A program made the translations under genes and the position numbers. Positions 45,873 through 54,618 of a DNA stretch of 64,000 nucleotides are shown here, in pieces. Source of the stretch: Kitasatospora sp. NBC_00240. GTDB taxonomy: Bacteria > Actinomycetota > Actinomycetes > Streptomycetales > Streptomycetaceae. The DNA is taken from assembly GCF_026342405.1 (NCBI RefSeq), contig NZ_JAPEMU010000001.1, positions 744,001-808,000 of the forward strand, given 5' to 3'. A model generated the notes under the pieces. That model did not search any database, was not told where the DNA came from, and saw only the letters and a program-made list of their open reading frames with translations. The first letter of the stretch is position 1. Each line of letters starts with the position of its first letter.

Positions 45873-46622
45873 TCAGGCCTCCGGTCCGGCAAGAACGAAG
45901 TCGTCCTGGGTCAGTTCTGCACGCAGCCGCTGGTCGGCGATCTCGGCGTAGTGCGGTGAGAGTTCGACCCCCACAAAGCGCCGGCCTTCGCGCAGGGCGG
46001 CGACGCCGGTCGAGCCGCTGCCGGTGAAGGCGTCGAGGACGACGCCGTCGTCGGGGCAGATCCGGACGAGCTGCTGCATGATCTCCAGCGGCTTCTGGGT
46101 GATGTGTACCCGGTCCTTGCGGGGCTGGGAGGCGATGAAGTGACCCGGCGGGTAAAGGCTCCGGCTGCTGTCGATGGTGCCCTTGACGCCCCAGGTGATG
46201 AACTCCGCTGACTGCTTGAAGCCGCCCTTGCGCGGCCGGCTTGCGGGCTTGATCCACGGAATGGTGCCCTGCCACGTCCAGCCGGCCATCTGCAGCGCGT
46301 CGCTCGTAGTCGGTTCCTGCCGCCAATCCGAGAAGACCGTGGCGACCGAGTGCTGGGTGCTCACCTGGTATGCCTCGGTGAGCAGTTCGGTCAGCCAGGA
46401 CCGGTAGGAGCGCTGGTCGCGGTTCTCGCCAGGGAAGGTCTTCAAGTCGTGGGCGGACTTGGACGTCACGTACTTCGCGCGGGCGTCCCGACCGGTGCGT
46501 TCGGAGCTGGGCCGCCCGCCGGAGTTGCACGGCGGGTCGGTGACGACCGCATTGACGGACTCGTCGGGGAGGGTCTTCAGGACGGTGAGGGCGTCGCCTC
46601 GGTAGAAGGTGAAGCTGCTCAT
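45873..46622 (-). CDS. Solitary beta-class DNA methyltransferase
   Basis: The 249-residue protein has methyltransferase motif IV near the N-terminus (VNAVVTDPPCNSGG), a variable target-recognition region, then HITQKPLEIM (motif X-like) and the SAM-binding motif I (VVLDAFTGSGSTGVAAL) near the C-terminus. This order defines the beta class of N6-adenine/N4-cytosine methyltransferases. The catalytic DPPY is DPPC here, an uncommon change at the base-stacking aromatic. GGAGG lies 4 bases before the ATG at 46622; no restriction endonuclease gene is adjacent. It could be phage- or element-derived. Confidence 0.88.
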   Translation of the reverse strand: MSSFTFYRGDALTVLKTLPDESVNAVVTDPPCNSGGRPSSERTGRDARAKYVTSKSAHDLKTFPGENRDQRSYRSWLTELLTEAYQVSTQHSVATVFSDWRQEPTTSDALQMAGWTWQGTIPWIKPASRPRKGGFKQSAEFITWGVKGTIDSSRSLYPPGHFIASQPRKDRVHITQKPLEIMQQLVRICPDDGVVLDAFTGSGSTGVAALREGRRFVGVELSPHYAEIADQRLRAELTQDDFVLAGPEA

Positions 46623-47114
46623 GGGGCCTCCCTCGGCAGGGTGGGCCGCCTCCGGGCGGTGCGCTGCGGCAGCCTCCGGAAGCGGGATGCAGGGGGAGGT
46701 AGCCGCGATCGGCAGCCGTACCAAACGGACGGCTGAGGAGTATCGAAGCTGGTCGCGGACGGTTTGGTGCGGCCGGACTTCGCGTCTAGTGTCTCGCCGT
46801 GCCAAGCGGGCAACAGGCCAGATCGGCCCGGCCCGGCGCGTGTCAGCCCGTGTTCGTCCCGCCCAGGCGAGAGCGCACGGCGGAGCCCGCGAACCTTTCC
46901 CTGCGTCACCGAGGAGCGCCCAGTGTTTCGGCTGAGATGACGAGCGCGGCCGGCTGCCGCGCACGGACCAGAAACCAGCGTCCGGGAGCCGCCAACCCCC
47001 AGGGCTCAGGCCCGCCATGGGCAGGCCGCCCCACTGGTCACAGCCCCACTCGTCGCACCCGTCACGGCAGCGGTGGCAGCGACGACGGCCCGTTCCTCCG
47101 ACCGGGCGGGCCCG
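46623..47114. other. Intergenic region upstream of the methyltransferase
   Basis: About 490 bases with no recognised gene on either strand. The methyltransferase promoter is probably near 46700-46800. Confidence 0.35.
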
Positions 47115-47546
47115 TCAGATCTCGTCCCAGGGCGCCTCGCGGTGCAGCCGCCGGGCGGTCGCCAGCAGTGGTGCGTCCAGCAGCAGGTCGACGGTGTCGA
47201 TCCGGCCGACCGCCGCGAAGCCGCGCGAGTTGGTGAGGAAGGCACCTTCGAACGAGGCCACGTCGCTGAGGAAGACCGGGCGGCGCTTGGACTCCACGCC
47301 GGCGGCGGCCAGTTCACGCGCGAGGACCTGCATCGCGATGCCCTGGAGCACGGGGGCGTCCGGCCAGACCACGGTGTCGCCCTCGACGAAACCGACATTG
47401 GTGATCGAGCCCTCGGCGATCACGCCGCCCTGCCCCACCAGCAGCGCCTCGTCGTAGCCCTCGTCCACCGCGACCTGGCGGTAGTAGGTCTGGGCGAACC
47501 CCCCGCTGTGCTCGATGTGCGCGACAGCCCGTCGAACAGGCTGTCC
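47115..47546 (-). pseudogene. C-terminal half of a class IV aminotransferase
   Basis: From the IS boundary the frame reads AVAHIEHSGGFAQTYYRQVA, DEGYDEALLVGQGGVIAEGS, ITNVGFVEGDTVVWP, APVLQGIAMQVLARELAAAG and FLTNSRGFAAVGRID, the PLP-binding C-terminal half of fold-type IV enzymes (branched-chain aminotransferase or 4-amino-4-deoxychorismate lyase). The N-terminal half, with the catalytic Lys, is absent and does not continue on the far side of the IS, so an adjacent deletion has occurred. The terminal TTA of the IS target creates a stop in front of the fragment. Confidence 0.8.
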
Positions 47547-47651
47547 TTAGAGGACGTTAAGTCCCTATTATCTCGGTTCGTGATCGCTCGTTCGTGTGAA
47601 CGTCGGCCGTACTGGCGTGCCAGTCGGGGTTCGGGTGATGTTCTGCGGCGC

Positions 47652-48506
47652 ATGAACAGACGGGCGTATCCGAGCGACTTATCGGACGAGCAGTGGGCGT
47701 TGATCGAGCCGATGATCACGGCCTGGAAGCAGGACCGGGTGGCGCGATCGGCTACTGGGGATCCGGGGTCCTGTGAACTGCGGGAGATCGTGAATGCGAT
47801 CTTTTACCAGAATCGGACGGGCTGTCAGTGGCGCTATCTGCCCCATGACCTGCCGTCCTGGTCGGCGGTGTTCTACTACTTCGGTCTGTGGCGCCAGGAC
47901 GGGCTCGACCAGCGGATCCAGGAACTCCTGCGCTGCCAGGTACGGGAGAGGGCCCGCCGATTAGAGGACCCGTCCCTCGTGATCATTGACACCCAGTCCG
48001 TCCGCGCGGCCGCCGGTGTCCCGAAGACCACGACGGGGCTGGACGCGAACAAGAAGGTGTCGGGGCGTAAGCGGGGACTGGCCGTGGACGTCATGGGGCT
48101 GATCATCGGCGTCGTCGTCCTGGCCGCCTCGGCCCACGACAACGCCGCCGGCACCGCCCTGCTCGACCAGGTCGCCGAGCGATGCGGGATGCGTCTGGAG
48201 AAGGCCCTGGTGGACCAGGGCTTCAAGGACGAGGTCGTCATCCACGGCGCTTTGCTGGACATCGACGTCGAGGTCGTCCGCCGCAACCCGGCTGACCAGG
48301 GCAAGGGCTTCGTCCCGCAGCCGAAACGGTGGGTGGTGGAACAGACGAACGGCACCTTGATGCTGCACCGGCGCCTCGCCCGCGAGTACGACCACCGGCC
48401 CGACACCTCCGCCTCACGCGTCTACTGGGCCTCCACCGCGAACATGACCCGCCGCCTCACCACACCAGCCCCGGCCTGGCGCGACATCCTCGGACTGGCC
48501 GCGTGA
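47652..48506 (+). CDS. IS5-family transposase of the outer element
   Basis: The 284-residue protein starts YPSDLSDEQWALIEPM, as IS5/IS427-type transposases do, with the DUF4096-like CQWRYLPHDLPSWSAVFYYF. The DDE triad is seen in LVIIDTQSVRAA (Asp), LVDQGFKDEV (Asp) and WVVEQTNGTLMLHRRLAREY (Glu). It appears complete and overlaps the following gene at GTGA. It would move the outer element, but the right terminal repeat is now split, so mobility is probably lost. Confidence 0.93.
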   Translation: MNRRAYPSDLSDEQWALIEPMITAWKQDRVARSATGDPGSCELREIVNAIFYQNRTGCQWRYLPHDLPSWSAVFYYFGLWRQDGLDQRIQELLRCQVRERARRLEDPSLVIIDTQSVRAAAGVPKTTTGLDANKKVSGRKRGLAVDVMGLIIGVVVLAASAHDNAAGTALLDQVAERCGMRLEKALVDQGFKDEVVIHGALLDIDVEVVRRNPADQGKGFVPQPKRWVVEQTNGTLMLHRRLAREYDHRPDTSASRVYWASTANMTRRLTTPAPAWRDILGLAA

Positions 48507-48901
48507 ACGTCGCCGAACTCCTGGCAGACCTCCAGAGCCGGCAGGACGAGGCCACCGCCCGGGCCGCAGAACTACGCGCCCGGATCGAAGAGCTCGCCGC
48601 CGACCCGACCGAGACCGAAGCACGGCTCACGGACCTGGCCACCACCCGAAAGATCATCACGGAGGTCACCCCGGCAGGAACCGAATCCGAACCACCCGAG
48701 ACCAACACCACCTACCAGGCCATCGTGAACGCCTTCAACCAGCACCCCGACCAGGCATTCCGGGCACGCGAGCTGCACGAACACCTCGGCATGCCCACCG
48801 ACGAGGCGTCCGTCAACATCACCCGCAGCCGCCTCGGACGCCTCACTCGCCAAGGCTTCCTCACCCAACCCGGACGAGGCCGCTACCAGAAACGGACTTA
48901 G
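48503..48901 (+). CDS. IS-borne passenger protein with coiled coil and winged helix
   Basis: The 132-residue product starts at GTG 48503, overlapping the transposase stop by four bases. The N-terminal part is a coiled coil (LLADLQSRQDEATARAAELR, ARIEELAADPTETEARLTDL); the C-terminal part (YQAIVNAFNQHPDQAFRARE, SRLGRLTRQGFLTQPGRGRY) looks like a winged helix-turn-helix. It probably assists or regulates transposition. Its stop codon TAG straddles the junction with the inner IS; without that insertion TAA would be used at the same place, so the protein is unchanged. Confidence 0.8.
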   Translation: MNVAELLADLQSRQDEATARAAELRARIEELAADPTETEARLTDLATTRKIITEVTPAGTESEPPETNTTYQAIVNAFNQHPDQAFRARELHEHLGMPTDEASVNITRSRLGRLTRQGFLTQPGRGRYQKRT

Positions 48902-49883
48902 ACCGACCGGCAAATGGATCACTTGAGGCGTCGGGTGGTGGGCCGGCCGTCCCAGCGGTAGCGGCTCGTTGCCCGGCGGATCAGCATGCGGAGCGTGACG
49001 AGGGCGGCGGCGAGGTAGAGGTAGAAGTCCACGACGCTGCCGCTCCTCTCGGTGCAGCGCCGGAGCTTGCCGTAGTCGTTCATCCACGAGTGCGTGCGCT
49101 CGACCACCCAGCGCTTGCCGGCCTGGATCGGGGCGGGCACGCCCTTGCGGGCGATCTCCGCGGTGAAGCCCAACTGGGCTATCAGCGAACGGGACTTGGC
49201 GCTGTCGTAGCCGCGGTCGAGGTTGACGTTGACGGCTTCCGGCAGCGCGCCGACCTGGTCCTTGGCGGCGTCCAGGGTCGGGCCGAGCAGGGGCGAGTCG
49301 TGCCGGTTGGCCCCGTCGGAGACGATCCCGAGCGGGACGCCGCAGGCGTCGGTGGCGACGGAGCGCTTCAGACCCTGCTTGCCCCGGTCGACCGGCGAGC
49401 GCCCGGCCTTGTCACCGCCGGACGGGGCCTTGGTGATACAGCCATCCACCGAGATCTCGCCCAGACCGAGGCCGATCATCCGGTCGTAGGCCTCGAGCGC
49501 GAGAGCGTGCACAGATTCGGAAATCCCTTGCTCGGCCCACTCTTTGACACGCCGCCTGATCGTGCGGTCGGAGCATCCAGGGGTGGAGACGCGCTCGTAG
49601 CCGGAGCCGTGGACCAGCGCGAGCACGATGTGCTCGAAGACCGTCCGGTCAGCGATCCGGCGGCGGTGGCAGCCCAGCGGATGGTTCGCGACGAACGCTT
49701 CCCGGGCAGGCAAGAGTGCAGCGAACTGGTCCCAGAGGGGTTCGAGCAGGCAAGATGGCAGCGCGGGCACGGCCGTCCTTCGTGATCACTGAGCGTAGAG
49801 AACTCCATGATCACGTGGACCCGTGCCCGTACTGCATCCACCCCGCCTTACGTGCGACAGCGACTGCCTATTGCCGGTCGGTC
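48901..49883 (-). mobile_element. Inner IS5-type element, 983 bp
   Basis: Terminal repeats GACCGACCGGCAA (48901-48913) and TTGCCGGTCGGTC (49871-49883) are perfect over 13 bp. The target duplication TTA is present on both sides (48898-48900 and 49884-49886). It contains one intact transposase gene on the minus strand. It inserted into the TTA that lies inside the right terminal repeat of the outer element. Confidence 0.92.
48919..49770 (-). CDS. IS5-family transposase of the inner element
   Basis: The 283-residue protein has an N-terminal helix-turn-helix region (CSDRTIRRRVKEWAEQGI) and a DDE domain: ISVDGCITKAPSGG (Asp), NVNLDRGYDSAKSR (Asp), KRWVVERTHSWMNDYGKLRR (Glu). The frame fills most of the element and appears intact. 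It lies opposite to the transposase of the outer element and is only distantly similar to it. Confidence 0.92.
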   Translation of the reverse strand: MPALPSCLLEPLWDQFAALLPAREAFVANHPLGCHRRRIADRTVFEHIVLALVHGSGYERVSTPGCSDRTIRRRVKEWAEQGISESVHALALEAYDRMIGLGLGEISVDGCITKAPSGGDKAGRSPVDRGKQGLKRSVATDACGVPLGIVSDGANRHDSPLLGPTLDAAKDQVGALPEAVNVNLDRGYDSAKSRSLIAQLGFTAEIARKGVPAPIQAGKRWVVERTHSWMNDYGKLRRCTERSGSVVDFYLYLAAALVTLRMLIRRATSRYRWDGRPTTRRLK

Positions 49884-50036
49884 TTAACGTCCTCTTATAG
49901 GGAAGCCTTGACTCCAGGTGGGCTCTGACTCCGCTCGGCGACCACGCGTTCCGCTCGACCTCCCAGTTCGACGGGGTATGGGGACGGGTCTGCCGTGACG
50001 CTCGGAGCGAGCCTCCGTTCGAACCGGTGCGGTTCA

Positions 50037-52379
50037 TCAGTCGCTGCGCGATTCCGTCAGCCACACGGCGATTTGAGCACGCTTGGTGAAACCGAGCTTG
50101 GCGAGCACACGCTCCACGTGCCCCTCTGCAGTGCGCGGCGAGACCACCAGGCTGGCCGCGATTTCTTTGTTGGACATACCCTGCCCCACAAGTTCCGCGA
50201 CCTGTTGCTCACGCTTCGTCAGTGGGCTGTCCGCCTGGGCGGCCTTCGGGGCAACAATCGGGACAGGAGCCGCCTCGCCATTTCCCAGTGCGTACTCAGT
50301 GGCCCGGTCGAGATCCAGTCCGGCGCCGCGGTCGACAGCGGCTCGGAAGTCTCTGTCGCCGAGCGCGTCCCGGGCCTTGGCTTCGAGCGGAGCAGTCGTG
50401 GGATCGAACACCTGGGAGTTACCGGTGAGCACACCGGACACCTGCCAGATACCTCGGCATGCCCCCAGGAGCTGGGCGCCGCGCTGATAGTCACCGGTTG
50501 CCATGGCGGCCCACATAAGAATCATGATGGCCAGCCCCATGGTCGGAGTGTCGTCGAACTCGCGCCCGATCTCCAGTGCGTCGTGAGCGTTCCTGGCAGC
50601 CGCTGCCGGATCGCCTTGGCCGAACTGGGCGAGGCCCAGGGTAAGTTGCGCCTTCGCCAGGAACCAGCGCTCGCCGAGCCGGGCACTGATGTCCCGTAGC
50701 TCCTCGGCGACCGCTACCGCCTCGTCGAACTCGCCGAGCGCGAACCTGGCCACGCCGAGCAGGGTCAGTATGTAGATATGCCGCTTTCGCGGATGATTCA
50801 GCTCCAGCAGGCGCTTGTCCGCCTCCTGCAGATACGCGAGAGCCGCCTTCGCGTCACGATCAGCCAGGGCGACCTGTCCCACCATGGCCAAGGCGTTCGC
50901 GTCCAGGATGTCGTCACCGAGACTCTGGGCGATGTCACGGCATTCCAACAGGGCCGGGGCAGCCGCCGAGGAGTCTCCCTGCATGCCCGCCAGCACCCCG
51001 AGGCTGCGCAGGGCTCTGGCGCGGGGGATGGTCCGTTCCGTGTTCATGGGGAGCGCGCGCTCAAGCCAGTACCGACCCTCGGTGACGTGTCCGCAGGAAA
51101 CCCAGTAGTGGATGAGCGCAGTGAGCATCACGAGGCCGCTCTGGCCTTCCCCGGGCGTGTTCAGGCAGAAGGCGAGAGCGGCGCGGAGATTGTCGTGCTC
51201 CTCGCGCATCTGCCGGGACTGCCGCACCTGGTCGGGGCCGAACCACTCGGCGTCGAAGCGCTGGGCCAGGCGTAGGTACCAATCCCGGTGACGCCGCTCC
51301 AGTTCCTCTTCCTCCCCCGCCTCGCGCAGCTTGGTGCGTCCGTAGTGGGCGATGGCGTCCAGCAGTCGGTACTTCACTCCGCCGGCATGTTCCTCCCGGA
51401 CCAGGACCGACTTGTCCACGAGGCCTGAGAGGACGTCCAGGACCTGCTCGGGCGGAAGGTCCTCGTCACCGCACACGTTCTCCGCCGCATCGAGGCCGAA
51501 CCGCCGGGCGAAGACGCATGCCCGCGCCCACAACAGGCGCTCCTGCGGCGAGCAGAGATCGTAGCTCCCGTCGACCGCCGCCCGGAGGGTGCGGTGCCGG
51601 GCGGGAGCGGCACGGTCGTCGGAGGTGAGCAGGCGGAACTGGTCGTCGAGTCGCTTGAGGATGTCGCCCGGGGACAGGACCCGGGTGCGCGCGGCAGCCA
51701 GCTCGATCGCCAGCGGCAGGCCGTCCAATCGCTTGCACAGCCGTGCCGCATCGAGCCAGTTCTGCTCGGTCAGCGTGAACTCCGCGACCCGCGCGGCCCG
51801 CTCCGCGAACAGGGCGAGCCCCGGATAGTCGGAAACGGCGCCGACGTTTCCCGCCCCGTCGGGATCTGGTACGGCCAACGGCGGTACCGACCAGATATAT
51901 TCGCCGGTGACACCGAGCGATTGCCTGCTCGTCGCCAGAACCCGTGCGTGGAGACCTGAGCGGAGCATGGTGTTGATGAGCCGCGCGCATTCCGGCGTCA
52001 CATGTTCGCAATTGTCGAACACCAGTAGCATCTGCCGTTCACGCAGATGGTCCGTGATGAGGTTCACCCTGTCGCGCGAACTCTGGCTGTCTATCCCCAA
52101 CGCCTCCACCACCGTGTAGGCGAGCAGGTCGCCGTCCTGAAGTGGCGCGAGATCGAGGAAACAGATTCCGTCCTTGTACAGCCTGCGAGCCTGGGCTGCC
52201 GCCTGGACTGCCAATCGGGTCTTCCCCACGCCCCCCGGGCCCACCAGGGTTACGACGCGAGTGGCGGAAAGCAGCTCTCTGACCTCTCGGATCTCCTGCT
52301 TCCGCCCGACGAAGCTGGTCAGCTCAAGCGGAAGCCCGGTTACGGCAGCACCCCGAGGTGGCTGCTCGGTGAAGCCCAT
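50037..52379 (-). CDS. Large LuxR-type regulator with NB-ARC and TPR domains
   Basis: The 780-residue protein begins LPLELTSFVGRKQEIREV, the usual start of streptomycete NB-ARC regulators. The ATPase has Walker A GPGGVGKTR, LLVFDNCEHV (Walker B) and RVLATSRQSL; a winged-helix and TPR-like helical region follows at about residues 300-690. A LuxR helix-turn-helix ends the protein (LTKREQQVAELVGQGMSNKE, IAASLVVSPRTAEGHVERVL). It is divergent from the ABC operon at 52578, which it may control. It is about 40% like the protein at 60653 by eye and of the same length. Ligand unknown. Confidence 0.9.
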   Translation of the reverse strand: MGFTEQPPRGAAVTGLPLELTSFVGRKQEIREVRELLSATRVVTLVGPGGVGKTRLAVQAAAQARRLYKDGICFLDLAPLQDGDLLAYTVVEALGIDSQSSRDRVNLITDHLRERQMLLVFDNCEHVTPECARLINTMLRSGLHARVLATSRQSLGVTGEYIWSVPPLAVPDPDGAGNVGAVSDYPGLALFAERAARVAEFTLTEQNWLDAARLCKRLDGLPLAIELAAARTRVLSPGDILKRLDDQFRLLTSDDRAAPARHRTLRAAVDGSYDLCSPQERLLWARACVFARRFGLDAAENVCGDEDLPPEQVLDVLSGLVDKSVLVREEHAGGVKYRLLDAIAHYGRTKLREAGEEEELERRHRDWYLRLAQRFDAEWFGPDQVRQSRQMREEHDNLRAALAFCLNTPGEGQSGLVMLTALIHYWVSCGHVTEGRYWLERALPMNTERTIPRARALRSLGVLAGMQGDSSAAAPALLECRDIAQSLGDDILDANALAMVGQVALADRDAKAALAYLQEADKRLLELNHPRKRHIYILTLLGVARFALGEFDEAVAVAEELRDISARLGERWFLAKAQLTLGLAQFGQGDPAAAARNAHDALEIGREFDDTPTMGLAIMILMWAAMATGDYQRGAQLLGACRGIWQVSGVLTGNSQVFDPTTAPLEAKARDALGDRDFRAAVDRGAGLDLDRATEYALGNGEAAPVPIVAPKAAQADSPLTKREQQVAELVGQGMSNKEIAASLVVSPRTAEGHVERVLAKLGFTKRAQIAVWLTESRSD

Positions 52380-52481
52380 ACCCGCAGGTTAGGCAGGCCT
52401 CGGTGGGAGTGGCAACCGTCAGATCGCACCCGTCCAGGTACTGTGTGTGAAAGCGGCACCGGAGCAAGCCCGTCGTATTCC

Positions 52482-52528
52482 GGCCACCAGGACTGCACCG
52501 TCATTCTGGCCGGCAGGACTGCACCCTC
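52482..52528 (+). promoter_or_regulatory. 26-bp-spaced direct repeats upstream of the ABC operon
   Basis: GGCCACCAGGACTGCACCGTC (written here as GGCCACCAGG plus ACTGCACCGTC) at 52482-52502 and a matching block at 52508-52528 share 18 of 21 bases, with the core CAGGACTGCACC identical. They end about 50 bases before the binding-protein start. The spacing of 26 bp suggests dimeric regulator binding, possibly by the divergent LuxR-type protein. Confidence 0.5.
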
Positions 52529-52577
52529 GACAGCCGGCGGCAACCAGCCGGCAACGTACGAGGAAGGAGATCGGCCC

Positions 52578-53708
52578 ATGGTGCGCAAGCGGGCAACCAT
52601 CACTCTCGGTTTGCTTGTCAGCACGCTCCTGATCGTGAGCGCATGCGGTTCGCCCCCCGCCTCGAATGGCGGAAATTCCGGAACGACAGCCGCGACAGCG
52701 ACTTCGGCTGCCGGTTTCGGCGGTATGGACCAGCTGGTGGCCGCAGCCCAGAAGGAAGGCCGTCTCAACGTCATCGCGTTGCCTCCCGAATGGGCGAACT
52801 ACGGCCGTACGATCGACGAGTTCTCCCAGAAATTCGGTATCAAGGTCGTGTCCAGCCAGCCTGACGCCTCCAGCCAGGAGGAGATCAATGCGGCGAAACA
52901 ACTGGCCGGCACGGACCGCGTACCGGACGTCTTCGATCTCGGACAGAACGTCGTGCTCGCCAACACCGGCCTCTTCGCCCCCTACCAGGTGCAGACCTGG
53001 AAGGACATCCCGGCCCCGCTGAAGCAGCCGGACGGCCTGTGGGCCAGCGACTACGGCGGCTTCATGTCCGTGGGATACGACGCCTCGAAGGTTCCCGCAC
53101 CCACCTCCATCCAGGATCTGCTGAAACCGGAGTACAAGGGCAAGGTCGCCCTTGAGGGCGACCCGACCCAGGCGGCCTCCGCGTTCTACGGCGTCGTCGC
53201 GGCCTCTCTGAGCAACGGCGGCTCTCCCGACGACATCGCCCCCGGAGTCGACTTCTTCGCTCAACTGAAGAAGATCGGAAACTTCCTTCCGATCACCCCG
53301 ACCCCGGCCACCATCGCGAGCGGCCAGACCCCGGTCGTCCTCGACTGGGACTACCTGCACACCGCTGCGACGGCGAAGCTCGTGGGCCAGATCGACTGGA
53401 AGGTCGTCGTCCCCGAGAACACGGCCGTAGGCTCCTACTACGCCCAGGCGATCAACAAGGACGCGGTTCACCCGGCCGCTGCCCGGTTGTGGGAGGAGTT
53501 CCTCTACTCCGATCAGGGCCAGAACAACTTCCTGGCCGGCTTCGCCCACCCCGTCCGCGCCGAGGCGATGAAGAGGGCTGGCACCATCGACCAGAAGGCC
53601 CTCGACAACCTTCCGCCAGTCGAAGGCACACCGGTCTACCTCACCCCGCAGCAGGTGGACGCAGCCAAGCAGTATCTGTCGGAGCACTGGGCAAGTGCGG
53701 TCGGCTGA
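52578..53708 (+). CDS. ABC substrate-binding lipoprotein, Fbp/2-aminoethylphosphonate type
   Basis: The 376-residue protein has a lipoprotein signal (ITLGLLVSTLLIVSAC, lipobox VSAC) and a class-II solute-binding fold: LVAAAQKEGRLNVIALPPEW, YGRTIDEFSQKFGIKV, DVFDLGQNVVLANTGLFAPY, TPVVLDWDYLH, SYYAQAINKDAVHPAAARLW. Relatives bind Fe3+, thiamine, spermidine or 2-aminoethylphosphonate. The downstream phosphoesterase favours a phosphorus-containing ligand, but this is inference. The ATG at 52578 has AAGGAGA upstream. It heads an operon of five genes with overlaps or short gaps. Confidence 0.9.
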   Translation: MVRKRATITLGLLVSTLLIVSACGSPPASNGGNSGTTAATATSAAGFGGMDQLVAAAQKEGRLNVIALPPEWANYGRTIDEFSQKFGIKVVSSQPDASSQEEINAAKQLAGTDRVPDVFDLGQNVVLANTGLFAPYQVQTWKDIPAPLKQPDGLWASDYGGFMSVGYDASKVPAPTSIQDLLKPEYKGKVALEGDPTQAASAFYGVVAASLSNGGSPDDIAPGVDFFAQLKKIGNFLPITPTPATIASGQTPVVLDWDYLHTAATAKLVGQIDWKVVVPENTAVGSYYAQAINKDAVHPAAARLWEEFLYSDQGQNNFLAGFAHPVRAEAMKRAGTIDQKALDNLPPVEGTPVYLTPQQVDAAKQYLSEHWASAVG

Positions 53709-54618
53709 CACGGGACGTCCCTCACCGCGCCACCGCTGGAAGGGACGTCCCACGGCCGCATGGCCCGGTCTCCGCACCCTGACCCCGTATCTCGGAGTCC
53801 TCCCTTTCCTGGCCTACGTCGGGGTCTTCCTGATCTACCCCACCCTCGTCGTCGTCGTGGGCGCCTTCCAGGGAGACGACGGGCACCTCTCGACCGCCAA
53901 CGTCCGTGTCCTGAGCAGAGGCGTCTATCTGGAGGCGTTCGTCCGCAGCATCGAACTCTCCGCGACCGCTGCGATGGTCGGCGCCGTACTGGGATCGCTG
54001 CTCGCCTGGGCGGTCACCACGGCGAGGCCGGACGGGACCCTGCGCCGGACGGTCCTCGCGGGGTGCGGGGTTCTGGCCCAATTCGGCGGCGTCACCCTGG
54101 CGTTCGCGTTCATCGCCACGTTCGGCCTCACCGGACTGGTCACGGTGTACCTCAAGGACCACCTGGGCATCGACATCTTCGCCAACGGCGTGTGGCTGTA
54201 CGACATGCCGGGTCTGATCCTCGTCTACTCGTATTTCCAGATCCCGCTCATGGTGATCGTGTTCCTGCCTGCCCTGGACGGCCTGCGGCCGCAGTGGCGC
54301 GAGGCGGTGCAGAGTCTCGGGGGCTCGACCTGGCGGTACTGGCGGCACGTGGCGGGGCCGGTCCTCGGGCCGTCCTTTCTCGGCGCGAGCCTACTGCTGT
54401 TCGCCAACGCCTTCTCGGCGTACGCGACCGCGGCCGCCCTGGTGTCACAAGGCAGCCCGATCGTTCCGCTGGAGATCCGGAACTACTTCACCAGCGAGGT
54501 GCTGCTGGGCCGGCAGAACATCGGCAAGGCCCTCGGATTCAGCATGATCGTAGTCGTCGCGGTCGTCATGGTGCTGTACGCGCTGCTCCTGCGCCGTGCC
54601 GCGAGGTGGCTGCGTTGA
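53695..54618 (+). CDS. ABC transporter permease 1 of the Fbp/AEP-type operon
   Basis: The 307-residue inner-membrane protein has six predicted helices and the EAV-type loop REAVQSLGGSTWRYWRHVAG that contacts the ATPase. The GTG start at 53695 lies within the end of the binding-protein gene (14-base overlap), with GGAG upstream. It ends in TTGA, overlapping the TTG start of the next permease. Together the two permeases form a heterodimeric channel of the CysTWA/Fbp class. Confidence 0.9.
   Translation: MRSADTGRPSPRHRWKGRPTAAWPGLRTLTPYLGVLPFLAYVGVFLIYPTLVVVVGAFQGDDGHLSTANVRVLSRGVYLEAFVRSIELSATAAMVGAVLGSLLAWAVTTARPDGTLRRTVLAGCGVLAQFGGVTLAFAFIATFGLTGLVTVYLKDHLGIDIFANGVWLYDMPGLILVYSYFQIPLMVIVFLPALDGLRPQWREAVQSLGGSTWRYWRHVAGPVLGPSFLGASLLLFANAFSAYATAAALVSQGSPIVPLEIRNYFTSEVLLGRQNIGKALGFSMIVVVAVVMVLYALLLRRAARWLR

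Larger units (their letters stand above)
47550..49894 (+). mobile_element. Outer IS5-type element interrupted by a second IS
   Basis: The left 15-bp terminal repeat is GAGGACGTTAAGTCC (47550-47564). The right one, GGACTTAACGTCCTC, is split: GGAC at 48894-48897 and ACGTCCTC at 49887-49894, on either side of the inner IS and its TTA duplication. The outer element is flanked by TTA (47547-47549 and 49895-49897), the 3-bp target duplication typical of this IS5 subgroup. Without the insert it is about 1,360 bp and encodes a transposase and a small overlapping gene. Confidence 0.9.
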
